NCBI RefSeq assembly: GCF_047795645.1
Contig: NZ_CP181045.1
Span: forward strand, 4,712,001-4,776,000
Direction of reading: 5' to 3'
Length of the DNA stretch: 64,000 nucleotides
From: Salipaludibacillus sp047795645
Lineage (GTDB): Bacteria; Bacillota; Bacilli; Bacillales; Salisediminibacteriaceae
In this document: positions 7,916 through 16,188 of the stretch, one piece after another
How positions within the stretch are numbered: the first letter of the stretch is position 1
Layout of the letters: every line of letters starts with the position of its first letter
Notes under the pieces: generated by a model
Told to the model about the DNA's origin: nothing
The model's input: the letters and a program-made list of their open reading frames with translations, nothing else
Databases searched by the model: none
Translations under genes and position numbers: made by a program

Positions 7916-8459
7916 TAGAAGACCCCCTATGATGGAAAACGGAAAAGCTATACAATACTTTAAATACATAAAATAGGAATAACGTAGAAACAAATAATGG
8001 TGTTGTTTGACTATAATAAGCCACTATTAGTAGTCCTAACCCTGTTAATCCACCGGCTATGAGGTTATGAATGGCGGATGATCGAATCAAATTTAAGCAT
8101 GTTGCGCTAACTAAAGTGTAGACACAAATGATAAGTCCGTAGTAAATCGATATTTCCATTGCCCATGCAAGGATAATCGGTTGAATATGGATCGCTATAA
8201 ATATCCATCTCATCCTTGGACGCTGTTCATAAAAAATATCAGTACCCTTGGTTAGGTTTGCGATAACACCTCCTGAGATATCTAAAAACAAAAGCCAAAT
8301 GACAATCTGTTTTAGGAAAGATAAACCTCGCCATTCTTCGTACGATAGCAAACCTAATGTAAACCCTGATATTAGTACAAAAAGCGCAATGATAAGTAAT
8401 GATGGTTTCGTCTGGAATTCACCTAATAATTCATGGAAAAACTTAGGGATTTTAATCAT
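7899..8459 (-). CDS. Multi-pass membrane protein, unknown function
   Basis: From the ATG at 8459 (GAGGTG five bases upstream) the protein has 186 residues and about six hydrophobic segments. A longer frame starting near 8492 lies inside the operator region and is unlikely. I do not recognise a family with confidence; the charged YEQRPRMRW and SSAIHNLIAGG segments may be diagnostic. It sits directly downstream of a TetR gene with a matching operator at 8473-8492 and upstream of a GNAT gene, so it is probably the main target of that repressor. Confidence 0.75.
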   Translation of the reverse strand: MIKIPKFFHELLGEFQTKPSLLIIALFVLISGFTLGLLSYEEWRGLSFLKQIVIWLLFLDISGGVIANLTKGTDIFYEQRPRMRWIFIAIHIQPIILAWAMEISIYYGLIICVYTLVSATCLNLIRSSAIHNLIAGGLTGLGLLIVAYYSQTTPLFVSTLFLFYVFKVLYSFSVFHHRGSSNEQTN

Positions 8460-8472
8460 AGAGCACCTCTTT

Positions 8473-8492
8473 CTAACCGTCCGATCGGTCAA
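8473..8492. promoter_or_regulatory. TetR-type operator in front of the membrane-protein gene
   Basis: CTAACCGTCCGATCGGTCAA is a near-palindrome almost identical to the site upstream of the tetR gene itself (9145-9164). It lies 14 bases upstream of the start codon at 8459. Confidence 0.7.
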
Positions 8493-8522
8493 TTTTAGAT
8501 GTTTAAAAACTGGCAGCGGTTA

Positions 8523-9104
8523 TTATAATAAAGACTTCCATGCTTTGATTTGTAAAGTCCAAATTTCTTTTAATGTTCCCATCTCTTTTTCTAGTAAAGA
8601 ATGAAGACCGTACCCATCTAACGTCATAATGATCATTTCTGAAACTTTTAAAAGCTTTTCTTTTTCTTGAGAACTATAACATGACAATTGGATGGCAATA
8701 GCATCAATCATCTCTTGCTTAGCCTTTAATAAATATGTTCTGTATTTCTCATTATGCAAGCAAGTGGTATAGAAATTAAATAAAACAGAATAGGATAACT
8801 TCTCTTCTTCACTTAGTGAATAGACACCTTCGCCGAGAAAAAGGAGAAAGCCTTCTAAATCAGGACCTTGATGGGATTTAACAGGTTCCACTAAATCAAT
8901 TAGTATATTCTCAAAAACCAGATCTAAAATTCCATCCACGGATCCAAAGTGGTGGAAAATATTGCTTTTACTAATTCCTAAAAGATCGGCTACTTTTTTT
9001 GCGCTTAATCCTTCAATGCCTTCTTCAGAAATGATTTTCATCGAAGCAGTAAGAATACGGCCCTTTGTTTCGTTGCCTTTTGTAATTCTTAAATCGCGAT
9101 CCAT
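8523..9104 (-). CDS. TetR-family transcriptional repressor
   Basis: The product has 193 residues. The N-terminal HTH reads EGLSAKKVADLLGISKSNIFHHFGSVDGIL, about residues 32-62. The C terminus ends TLKEIWTLQIKAWKSLL. A palindrome precedes it at 9145-9164 and an almost identical one precedes the next gene, so it probably represses both itself and the membrane protein/GNAT pair. A decayed second copy of its 3' end plus operator occurs at 14490-14585, on the other side of the T7SS module. Confidence 0.9.
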   Translation of the reverse strand: MDRDLRITKGNETKGRILTASMKIISEEGIEGLSAKKVADLLGISKSNIFHHFGSVDGILDLVFENILIDLVEPVKSHQGPDLEGFLLFLGEGVYSLSEEEKLSYSVLFNFYTTCLHNEKYRTYLLKAKQEMIDAIAIQLSCYSSQEKEKLLKVSEMIIMTLDGYGLHSLLEKEMGTLKEIWTLQIKAWKSLL

Positions 9105-9144
9105 GTTGACCTCCTCATGTGACCTTTATTTGTAAATCGTAACA

Positions 9145-9164
9145 TTGACCGTTCGATCGGTCAA
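9145..9164. promoter_or_regulatory. TetR-type operator in front of tetR (autoregulatory)
   Basis: TTGACCGTTCGATCGGTCAA is a palindrome with ten-base arms and two mismatched pairs, about 40 bp upstream of the tetR start at 9104. The same motif is at 8473-8492 and, decayed, at 14566-14585. Confidence 0.75.
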
Positions 9165-9424
9165 CTTTAATTTAAATTTGTTAGGTTGTCATTCCTTGGA
9201 ATTTGTAAATTAATAAATTTGGAGCACCGTCATAATCCTAATATGATTATACCTTTGTTAAGACCGTTAATTACTGAATAAAAGAAATACAACTTCTAAA
9301 ATTCTATCAAAAAATAGTTTTTCTAAGCTAATATAACAGGATGGCTGTTGCTAAATGACGCGACTTCTTTCACTCAATCTAGTGTTATTCTCAGGTTCAA
9401 TTAAGCCTCTCTTAACGTTCAATA
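9165..9424. other. AT-rich intergenic region left of the T7SS module
   Basis: No ORF or RNA gene is recognised here. Together with 9425-9584 this is the leader of the toxin module. The last ~160 bp before the first lipoprotein gene are repeated before the second one (10859-11016), so the promoter was duplicated with the gene. Confidence 0.5.
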
Positions 9425-9584
9425 GACACAGTTTCAAATACCTATTTATACACTATTTGTATTATGTTGTAAAAATATGTGAACATATACTAGATTCTTT
9501 GATAAGATAATGGAGATATTGGAAAGACAGATGTACGACATAAAAGATTTTCAAGCTTATGTGTTCCAGGGAGGATAGCTTACT

Positions 9585-10517
9585 ATGAAAAAAATACTTT
9601 TAAGTTGCAGTTTGAGTCTCATATTTTTACTAGGAGGTTGTATGGCGATGATGGAAGGCGAGCAAAATGATACTAATCAAAATAGCGAAACATCTGAGGA
9701 AGAGTTTAATGAACGATATGTGAGTGTGCAAGAGTATACAGGAGAAGGATATCGTCTTCCGAATGGGGAAAAGACAGACTCGATTGCACAGGAGAAATTT
9801 GCTGAAATAGAAGAAGAGATGCTACAGTTTTTTCTCGATGAGTATAAAACAGAAGTGATTGTTCATAATGCGGTGGGAAGAGAAAACGGTGCTAGGGTGT
9901 ATGTGGAATCTGTCGGGGAACCTCATTTTCACACGTATGCGATGATCGGAATTGATGTGGAAGAAAGAGAGATTATCAAGGATAGTATTTGGACAACAAC
10001 CAATCAGGTAGAGCAAGGAATTTTTGCGGGACTTCTAGCGATGATTATGGAGGAGGAGTTTGCGGCGCTTGATGCATACATGAAGGAAGTTGTTACAGAA
10101 TATCCGATCGTTGGATTAAGACAAGAAGCCGTAAACAACGTATGGGAGACGGCTTATACGACACCTTACTATTTTGTTCAACCATTGGCATTGAAAGAGG
10201 AAATGCCACGTATAAATGAGTTATATTTTAACAACACGAATATAAGTAAAGAAGAATTAAAAAAAAATTTCGATAAAGCAGCTTATGATACAAGAATGTT
10301 AGTTATTACAGTTAATTTTTATATGGAGGAAAAAGGAGAATCTCCAGACGAAGAAATTTTAGATGAAATAGTAGAGAAGTTTAATCAAACGGAAGGTTTT
10401 CCAGGTGCTAAATATACTATTTTCTTACATGACAACTATATCAATAAGCTGAATGCGAGTGGAAGTCAAGATAATTCGTTAAGGGAAATAGACATTATAA
10501 TAGATGGGAGGAAGTAG
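9585..10517 (+). CDS. DUF1672-type lipoprotein, probable T7SS immunity protein (TilA-like), copy 1
   Basis: The product has 310 residues with a type II signal peptide, lipobox LLGGC and lipidated Cys19. It is therefore anchored outside the membrane, where a secreted phospholipase would act. The motifs VSVQEYTGEGYRLPNG and VHNAVGRENGARVYVESVGEPHFH match my knowledge of staphylococcal/bacillar DUF1672 lipoproteins. In S. aureus such a lipoprotein (TilA) neutralises the T7SS lipase TslA, and the downstream gene here is TslA-like. RBS is GGGAGG. Copy 2 at 11017 is about 80 percent identical (57 differences counted in 310), so the copies have diverged and may differ in specificity. Immunity function is inferred from context. 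Confidence 0.82.
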   Translation: MKKILLSCSLSLIFLLGGCMAMMEGEQNDTNQNSETSEEEFNERYVSVQEYTGEGYRLPNGEKTDSIAQEKFAEIEEEMLQFFLDEYKTEVIVHNAVGRENGARVYVESVGEPHFHTYAMIGIDVEEREIIKDSIWTTTNQVEQGIFAGLLAMIMEEEFAALDAYMKEVVTEYPIVGLRQEAVNNVWETAYTTPYYFVQPLALKEEMPRINELYFNNTNISKEELKKNFDKAAYDTRMLVITVNFYMEEKGESPDEEILDEIVEKFNQTEGFPGAKYTIFLHDNYINKLNASGSQDNSLREIDIIIDGRK

Positions 10518-10519
10518 AT

Positions 10520-10870
10520 ATGACTGTAACCATTCCTGAAATAAATTCAAGTACAACTAGTGATCAAAATTTAGTGGAACTAGCTGGATTTCATGCTTAC
10601 GAACAATATAAAGAAGATGATGTTTTTGAAGCGAATGGAAGTTCATTCATAGTTCATGATGATAACTTTGAGGAAGACTCCACTGGCCTTGATGCAATGA
10701 CAGTGCAAAATATGAACTCTGGAGAATACCATGTTGTTTACATGGGGACTGATATTCACGGGAAATATGGAATGGAAGATTTAATTACAAATGTCAACTT
10801 ACTTACACCTCCTGTACCTGAACAATTAGAAAGTGCAGACGCATATTTTAGTGAAATGGACACACTTTGA
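10520..10870 (+). pseudogene. Truncated N-terminal fragment of the T7SS lipase effector
   Basis: This 116-codon ORF is colinear with residues 1-113 of the full effector at 11952, ending ...AYFSEMDTL just before the region that holds the catalytic GNSLG motif. It therefore lacks the lipase serine and the whole C-terminal secretion domain. It was created by the tandem duplication: its last codons read across the junction into the next unit's leader. It keeps an RBS (GGGAGG) and could still be translated, but it is best read as a non-functional fragment. Confidence 0.8.
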
Positions 10871-11016
10871 AATACCTATTTCTACACCTTTTGTATTTTA
10901 TTTGAAATAAATGTAAACATTTATTAGATTATTTGATAAGATAATAGAGATATAGGAAAGACAGATATTTACATAAAAGATTTTCAAGCTTATGTGTTCC
11001 AGGGAGGATAGCTTAT

Positions 11017-11949
11017 ATGAAAAAGGTACTTTTTAGTTGCAGTTTGAGTGTAATATTTTTACTAGGGGGTTGTATGGCGATGATGGAAGACAAGCAAAAT
11101 GATAATAATGAAAATAGCGAAACATCTGAGGAAGAGTTTAATGAACGATATGTAAATGTGAATGAGTATACAGGAGAAGGATATCGTCTTCCGTATGGGG
11201 AAAAGACAGACCCGATCGCACAGGAGAAATTTGCTGAAATAGAAGAAGAGATGCTACAGTTTTTTCTCGATGAGTATAAAACAGAAGTGATTGTTCATAA
11301 TGCAGTGGGAAGCGAAAACGGCGCTACGGTGTTCGTGGAGTCTGTGGGGAAACCTCATTTTCACGTACGTGCGAAGATCGGAATTGATGTGGAAGAAAGA
11401 GAGATTATCAAGAATAGTATTTGGACAGAACCGAGTAGGGTGGAACAAGGAATTTTTGGCGGGCTTCTAGCGATGATTATGGAGGAGGAGTTTGCGGCGC
11501 TTGATGCATATATCGAGGAGGTTGTTGAAGAGCATCCAATCGTTGGGTTAAGACAAGAAGCTGTAAACAACGTAAAGGCAACAGCTTATACGACCCCTTA
11601 TTATTTTGTTCAACCAATGGCATTGAAAGAGGAGATGCAACGTATCAATGAGTTATATTTTAACGACCCGAATATAAGTAAAGAAGAATTGATAGAAAAT
11701 TTCGATAAAACAGCTTATGACACAGAAAGGTTATTCATTACAGTTAATTTTTATATGGAGGAAGAAGGAGAATCTCCAGACGAAGGAATTTTCGATGAGA
11801 TAGTAGAAAAGTTTAATCAAACGCAAGGTATTCCAAGGGGGAATTATGCTATTTTCTTAAGTGATAACTATATCAATAAGTTGTCTGCGAGTGGACATCA
11901 AGATAACTCGCTAGAAACAAATGACATAATAAGGGACGGGAGGGAATAG
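11017..11949 (+). CDS. DUF1672-type lipoprotein, probable T7SS immunity protein (TilA-like), copy 2
   Basis: The 310-residue paralogue of the 9585 gene has lipobox LLGGC (Cys19) and the same family motifs (VNVNEYTGEGYRLPYG, VFVESVGKPHFH). It lies two bases upstream of the full-length effector start region, so immunity and toxin are cotranscribed. Differences from copy 1 are scattered, with clusters around residues 103-120, 137-141, 220-240 and 268-277. This is consistent with divergence after duplication rather than a very recent copy. It presumably protects the producer from its own secreted lipase; this is inferred from the TslA/TilA precedent. Confidence 0.85.
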   Translation: MKKVLFSCSLSVIFLLGGCMAMMEDKQNDNNENSETSEEEFNERYVNVNEYTGEGYRLPYGEKTDPIAQEKFAEIEEEMLQFFLDEYKTEVIVHNAVGSENGATVFVESVGKPHFHVRAKIGIDVEEREIIKNSIWTEPSRVEQGIFGGLLAMIMEEEFAALDAYIEEVVEEHPIVGLRQEAVNNVKATAYTTPYYFVQPMALKEEMQRINELYFNDPNISKEELIENFDKTAYDTERLFITVNFYMEEEGESPDEGIFDEIVEKFNQTQGIPRGNYAIFLSDNYINKLSASGHQDNSLETNDIIRDGRE

Positions 11950-11951
11950 AT

Positions 11952-14054
11952 ATGACTGTCACCATCCCTGAAATAAATTCAAGTACAACTAGTGATAAAA
12001 ATTTAGTGGAACTAGCCGGGTTTCATGTTTATGAAAAATATGAGAAGAGAGATATTGTTGAAGTAGATGGAAATTCATTTATAGTTCGTGACGATAACTT
12101 TGAGAAAGACTCCACCGGTCTTGATGCAATGACAGTAGAAAATATTGAATCTGGAGAATACCATATTATCTTCATGGGGACTGATCATAAGGGGAAATAT
12201 GGAAAGGAAGATCTAATTACAAATGTCAACTTACTTACATCTTCTGTACCTGAACAATTAGTGAATGCAGACGAATATTTTGATAAAATGGAGAAGGAGT
12301 TTGGTGAAATTAGCTCCGTAGCCGGAAATTCACTTGGAGGGGCATTGGCAAACACTGTAGCTGTCCGTCATCCTCATGTACGCTCAGTGACATTGAACCC
12401 GGCGCCTTTACCAGCAAGCGAATTAGACAAGCAAGTTGAATATGAAAATATCACGAATTATATTAGTGAATACGATGTATTAAATCAGGCCCTTGAAGCC
12501 GGAAGATTAGACCATCAAGTTCCTGGAGAAAAACGAGATATTTATAATGGTATTCCTACGTTCGGGAATCTTGGTTCCAACCATACTGGGTACTTTAAGG
12601 ATGAAAACGGCAACTTACTCGAATCCACTACCATAGGAAATAAGGGAGAACCAGGATACGGTAAAATTTATGTGAATGCCCATGATCACATTGTGGACAG
12701 TATCTGGACAGGTACACCTCTATATGGTGGGAGATCTGATAGAATTGACTTAAAAGTCGATCATATAATTATTCTCGGCCAATCAATCAATACCTCCGTG
12801 CAAGAGAGGATTGGACTGTCTCACCAGTATGTTAGACACTCTGTTGAAATTATTGAACACGAAAGTGCTTCTTTTGACGAGAGAGTCAACAAATTACGAG
12901 AAGTTTATCAAGATATGTTTGAAAATTCAGTTGATGGGAGTTTATTAAAAGGAATTAGGCATGGGAATAGTATGTTTAAACAAACTATCGAAGCTCTTCG
13001 TATCATTTTGTATACAATTGAAATTAGGTGCCAATCGTTGAATACGCTGCTTAACTCACCACCTATGGAGCTTCTGGAATTCGTGACTGGAAAAAGTATA
13101 AATGTAGAAAGTATATTTTCGGAATTAAAAGGTTACCTGGATCAATTGGAAGAGGAAGTAGAGAAACTGTCATCCTTTGTTGAAGAAACTACTATGAATA
13201 AGATTGAAGAGATTTTTAAAGGGGGACAAAAACGATTTCATGATGTCGTCGTAGGAGAATTAGAATCTCACTTTCATCATGTAGAAAGAAACTATCAGCA
13301 AGTCGTTACACAAGTCGATGAATTCGGTTTACAAGTTATCCAAATGGCAGAAGCATTTGCTAAGAGAGACGAGAGCTTAGGTAATGCCATCGCCAATCAA
13401 TCAGCGCTAGAGGGGCTTGGTACGGGTCAAGTTACTAACATCTACCAAATGGAAGATTCTCCATACTTACTCGAATTTATGCGTATTAAAGAGATTAGTC
13501 TCAGTTTGGCAATGGATGGATTCAAAGGGAGTTCATTCGCTTTGTTATTACCTATCCTTACGACAATAAGTAGATTTATTCTTTTATTAGAATCAATGGG
13601 GGAAACTATCACTACAACGTTAAAAACTGGAACAAATATATTTCTTTTAGGCCACCCTGCCAGTTTAATTATAGATATGTTTACTAATTTTCATGAAAGA
13701 GTGAGAAATAGTTTGGAAGAGTGTTTACAACCAATAGATGAATGGATGGAGACACTTCAAGGGATTAGAATAGCCGTTGATAAACTTCGAAACAATTATC
13801 CGGATTTAGTAGATAACTTACGCCCCTATGTAGACTCCGCATTATTTAATGATTCAAATTATTACAATGTGCACATTTACAATAGCGCAGCCACGTCTAT
13901 TTTAAAAGAAATGCAAGTCATATTTGATGATATTGTATATCAACTTTCAAATAACGAAGCAAAGGCAATTACCGAATTGCATGACGTATCGAAAAATGTA
14001 AAAATTAATATGGGTAAATTAGAGGAACAAATTGAGCGAGCTGCCACATGGTAA
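11952..14054 (+). CDS. TslA-like T7SS effector: N-terminal lipase domain, C-terminal helical (LXG-like) domain
   Basis: The product has 700 residues. Residues 1-260 form an alpha/beta-hydrolase of lipase type: nucleophile elbow GNSLGG with Ser127, a candidate acid Asp175 (YISEYDVL) and a candidate His244/His246 (NAHDHIVDS). Residues ~265-700 are almost wholly helical with coiled-coil character (LDQLEEEVEKLSSFVEE; NYQQVVTQVDEFGLQVIQMAEAF) plus hydrophobic helices around 520-590. This is the reverse of ordinary LXG toxins and matches TslA, a phospholipase A secreted by the S. aureus T7SS. There is no signal peptide, as expected. The small helical partner proteins (TlaA/Lap type) needed by TslA are not seen in the window, nor are T7SS machinery genes. 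RBS is GGGAGG. Activity and secretion are inferred. Confidence 0.82.
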   Translation: MTVTIPEINSSTTSDKNLVELAGFHVYEKYEKRDIVEVDGNSFIVRDDNFEKDSTGLDAMTVENIESGEYHIIFMGTDHKGKYGKEDLITNVNLLTSSVPEQLVNADEYFDKMEKEFGEISSVAGNSLGGALANTVAVRHPHVRSVTLNPAPLPASELDKQVEYENITNYISEYDVLNQALEAGRLDHQVPGEKRDIYNGIPTFGNLGSNHTGYFKDENGNLLESTTIGNKGEPGYGKIYVNAHDHIVDSIWTGTPLYGGRSDRIDLKVDHIIILGQSINTSVQERIGLSHQYVRHSVEIIEHESASFDERVNKLREVYQDMFENSVDGSLLKGIRHGNSMFKQTIEALRIILYTIEIRCQSLNTLLNSPPMELLEFVTGKSINVESIFSELKGYLDQLEEEVEKLSSFVEETTMNKIEEIFKGGQKRFHDVVVGELESHFHHVERNYQQVVTQVDEFGLQVIQMAEAFAKRDESLGNAIANQSALEGLGTGQVTNIYQMEDSPYLLEFMRIKEISLSLAMDGFKGSSFALLLPILTTISRFILLLESMGETITTTLKTGTNIFLLGHPASLIIDMFTNFHERVRNSLEECLQPIDEWMETLQGIRIAVDKLRNNYPDLVDNLRPYVDSALFNDSNYYNVHIYNSAATSILKEMQVIFDDIVYQLSNNEAKAITELHDVSKNVKINMGKLEEQIERAATW

Positions 14055-14277
14055 AATTCTGACTTTTTTTGAATACTGTCTGTAACTTATTAGGCTACAT
14101 ATACTTCTAATGGGCTTTTAAATGTGACATGATAAACCTTATCCATAAAATAAACAAGTTTTCTAAGGGTCTGAACTAAAAAGTATCATAATAGACTGTT
14201 TTGATGCAGTAAATACGTATTAATAGTACCTAATTACCCTATTATCAGATACCTCGTTTATTCATTGAAAATCAAAC

Positions 14278-14445
14278 TTTAAGCTTCGACTTGGGGCAAT
14301 TGTAAATGAGGAAGCAATCTCATCCAACACCAGTCGGGATAATCTTCGTTAACAAATACATCCATCATGTAACTTTGTGGGGGACTAGTTGTCCTACAAT
14401 CTGTTGAATGAACAAAAAGCTTCCTGAATGTTTCTTTTTCGCTTA
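14278..14445 (-). pseudogene. Stop-free coding-like segment without a start, possible gene remnant
   Basis: Reading the minus strand from 14445 to a TAA at 14278 gives 55 residues (KISEKETFRKLFVHSTD... to LPHLQLPQVEA). The composition is protein-like, with clustered W, P, Y and C residues (NEDYPDWCWMRLLPH). A stop lies immediately upstream and no ATG/GTG/TTG start with an RBS is present. It may be the tail of a decayed gene beside the toxin module. I do not recognise the family. Confidence 0.3.
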
Positions 14446-14489
14446 TTTTCTAGTCTTATAGTTTTCATGAAAAATCAACGCACGTTTAA

Positions 14490-14545
14490 TTTAATAGAGT
14501 CTTCCAAGCTTTAATTTGTATGGTCCAAATTTATTTTAATGTTAC
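14490..14545 (-). pseudogene. Decayed 3' end of a second tetR copy
   Basis: This ~56-bp stretch aligns with the 3' end of the tetR gene (8523-8580) with roughly 84 percent identity. On the minus strand it reads TLK-stop-IWTIQIKAWKTL, against TLKEIWTLQIKAWKSL in the intact gene, with a nonsense codon replacing Glu. Immediately beyond it lies a decayed operator (14566-14585), so nearly the whole body of this copy has been deleted. Confidence 0.75.
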
Positions 14546-14565
14546 CAGCATTATTAATTTCAACA

Positions 14566-14585
14566 CTGACTGTTCGATTGGTCAA
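14566..14585. promoter_or_regulatory. Decayed copy of the TetR operator
   Basis: CTGACTGTTCGATTGGTCAA differs from the site at 9145-9164 at three positions and is followed by the same ACTTTAA. It belongs to the deleted second tetR copy and could still titrate or bind the repressor. The rest of 14055-14649 holds the remnants listed separately and no intact gene. Confidence 0.6.
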
Positions 14586-14649
14586 CTTTAAATAAGGAAG
14601 TTTTCCCCGCTATGCTAAAGTGATAGGGGGAAGGCATTGATTTAAATCT

Positions 14650-15750
14650 TTAGTCTTTAAATTCTTTGGATACAGCATGCAAAGCTTCTCCAATAACCTG
14701 ATGCATATCATAGTATTTATAAGTAGCTAATCTTCCACCAAAAATTACGTTTGATTCGTTGTTAGTTAACTCTTTGTACATCTTATAAATTTTATTATTC
14801 TTATCATCATTAATTGGGTAATATGGTTCAAGTCCCTGTTTCCATTCCATTGGATACTCTTCGGTAACAACAGTTTTATCTTGATTTCCGAACTCGAAAT
14901 GTTTATGTTCAATGATTCGGGTATAGGGAGTCTCTCTATCCGTATAATTGACAACAGCATTTCCTTGAAAGTTTTCTTTGTCCATAACTGTTGTTTCAAA
15001 CTGCAAACTTCGATAATCTAAAAAGCCAAATTGGTAGTTGTAATATTGATCAATCATTCCTGTAAAAACAATCTTTTCTGCCAGTGCTTCTAATTCTTCT
15101 TTCTCTTCAAAGAAATCTACATCTAATCTAACCTCAACATCCTCCAGCATTTTTTCGATAATCGCAGTATAGCCGCCAACTGGAATCCCTTGATACCTAT
15201 CATTAAAGTAATTATTGTCATAAGTAAAACGAACGGGCAGACGTTTAATTATGAAAGAGGGTAACTCTCTTGCCGATCTTCCCCATTGTTTTTCGGTATA
15301 TCCTTTTATCAGCTTTTCATAAATGTCAGTTCCTACTAATGAGATTGCCTGTTCCTCTAAATTTCTTGGCTGAGTTATATTCGCAGCGTTTCGTTGTTCT
15401 TTAATTTTTTGTTTTGCTTCCTCGGGATTAATCACACCCCATAATTTGTTAAAGGTATTCATGTTAAAGGGGAGATTGTAGATTTCGCCTTTATAATTGG
15501 CTACTGGGGAATTGGTATATCTGTTAAATTCGGCAAAGTTATTCACATAATCCCAAATCTGTTTGTTGTTTGTGTGAAAAATATGTGCACCATATTTATG
15601 GACGTTTATCCCTTCTATATTTTCTGTATACACGTTTCCACCGATGTGATCCCGTTTATCGATTACTAGACATTTTTTCCCTCTTTTAGTCGCTTCATAA
15701 GCAAATACAGATCCAAATAGACCTGCACCAACGATTAAATAATCATACAT
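14650..15750 (-). CDS. glf: UDP-galactopyranose mutase
   Basis: This 366-residue flavoenzyme interconverts UDP-galactopyranose and UDP-galactofuranose, the donor for galactofuranose in surface glycans. The N-terminal FAD-binding motif is YLIVGAGLFGSVFAYEA, followed by VIDKRDHIGGN and the substrate-site segment HKYGAHIFHTNNK. The C-terminal signature GGRLATYKYYDMHQVIGEAL is complete. The length is typical. It stands alone here, with no adjacent galactofuranosyltransferase; a GT2 enzyme occurs at 27703. The start ATG at 15750 has AAGGAGA upstream. Confidence 0.97.
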   Translation of the reverse strand: MYDYLIVGAGLFGSVFAYEATKRGKKCLVIDKRDHIGGNVYTENIEGINVHKYGAHIFHTNNKQIWDYVNNFAEFNRYTNSPVANYKGEIYNLPFNMNTFNKLWGVINPEEAKQKIKEQRNAANITQPRNLEEQAISLVGTDIYEKLIKGYTEKQWGRSARELPSFIIKRLPVRFTYDNNYFNDRYQGIPVGGYTAIIEKMLEDVEVRLDVDFFEEKEELEALAEKIVFTGMIDQYYNYQFGFLDYRSLQFETTVMDKENFQGNAVVNYTDRETPYTRIIEHKHFEFGNQDKTVVTEEYPMEWKQGLEPYYPINDDKNNKIYKMYKELTNNESNVIFGGRLATYKYYDMHQVIGEALHAVSKEFKD

Positions 15751-15951
15751 TTTAAGAAGTCTCCTTTTATTGTTCTTCGTAACACTATTTAATTACTTTT
15801 TCCTATCTTTTCACAATCAAATTAATTTAGCAACACAACCGAGAAAAATGAGAGTACATGTAGAGGAATATATGGTATCTAGTAGTAGCAATTGTTATAG
15901 AAGAGTCTCAATTCATTAAATGAACCTTTATTATCATTAATAAAGTTGTAG

Positions 15952-15977
15952 AAACTTGTCACAACAAGTTTTTTTTT
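15952..15977 (+). terminator. Stem-loop with T-run
   Basis: AAACTTGT and ACAAGTTT pair around a CACA loop, followed by a run of Ts, on the plus strand. No intact plus-strand gene lies upstream, so it may be left over from lost DNA. Another small hairpin, CTTTATTA/TAATAAAG, lies at 15926-15945. Confidence 0.45.
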
Positions 15978-16018
15978 GTATGATCAATAGCGATATAGAA
16001 CTTTTATTCTAGTCTTAA

Positions 16019-16135
16019 TTATTCATAAAACTCTTTGTATAATATCAAACCAGAATCTGAGGTAAGGTTATCATCTTCGAAATTGAAAATAATACTATTA
16101 TTGAATTTCAGTTTTTTTTCAGCTACACTTTCCAT
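16019..16135 (-). pseudogene. N-terminal remnant of an IS1380-type transposase
   Basis: The 38-codon ORF is preceded by a good RBS (GGAAAGGAGC) and reads MESVAEKKLKFNNSI... ending DNLTSDSGLILYKEFYE. The LTSD-x-G-L-x-L-Y-x-E-F pattern is the conserved N terminus of IS1380-family DDE transposases, which are normally over 400 residues. The remaining ~90 percent is missing and the frame closes at a TAA. The upstream 18-bp palindrome at 16189-16206 may belong to the same former element. A plus-strand ORF covering this stretch is a shadow. Confidence 0.55.
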
Positions 16136-16188
16136 AATCGAGCTCCTTTCCTTAGTTAGTGTTTTGTGTTGTTACTTATACACTATCA

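Larger units (their letters stand above)
9425..12291 (+). repeat. Tandem duplication, two units of about 1.43 kb
   Basis: Unit 1 (about 9425-10858) and unit 2 (about 10859-12291) each carry the leader, a 310-codon lipoprotein gene and the first ~115 codons of the effector gene. The offset is constant at 1,432 bp across both ORFs (9585 to 11017; 10520 to 11952). Only unit 2 continues into the full effector gene. The junction joins effector codons (GAAATGGACAC) to leader sequence (GACACAGTTT in unit 1), with GACAC shared. Confidence 0.85.

Noticed and set aside
9425..12291. Tandem repeat considered as an integrated element or phage attachment duplication
   Set aside because: There is no integrase and no repeats typical of att sites; the gene content shows a simple gene-cluster duplication.
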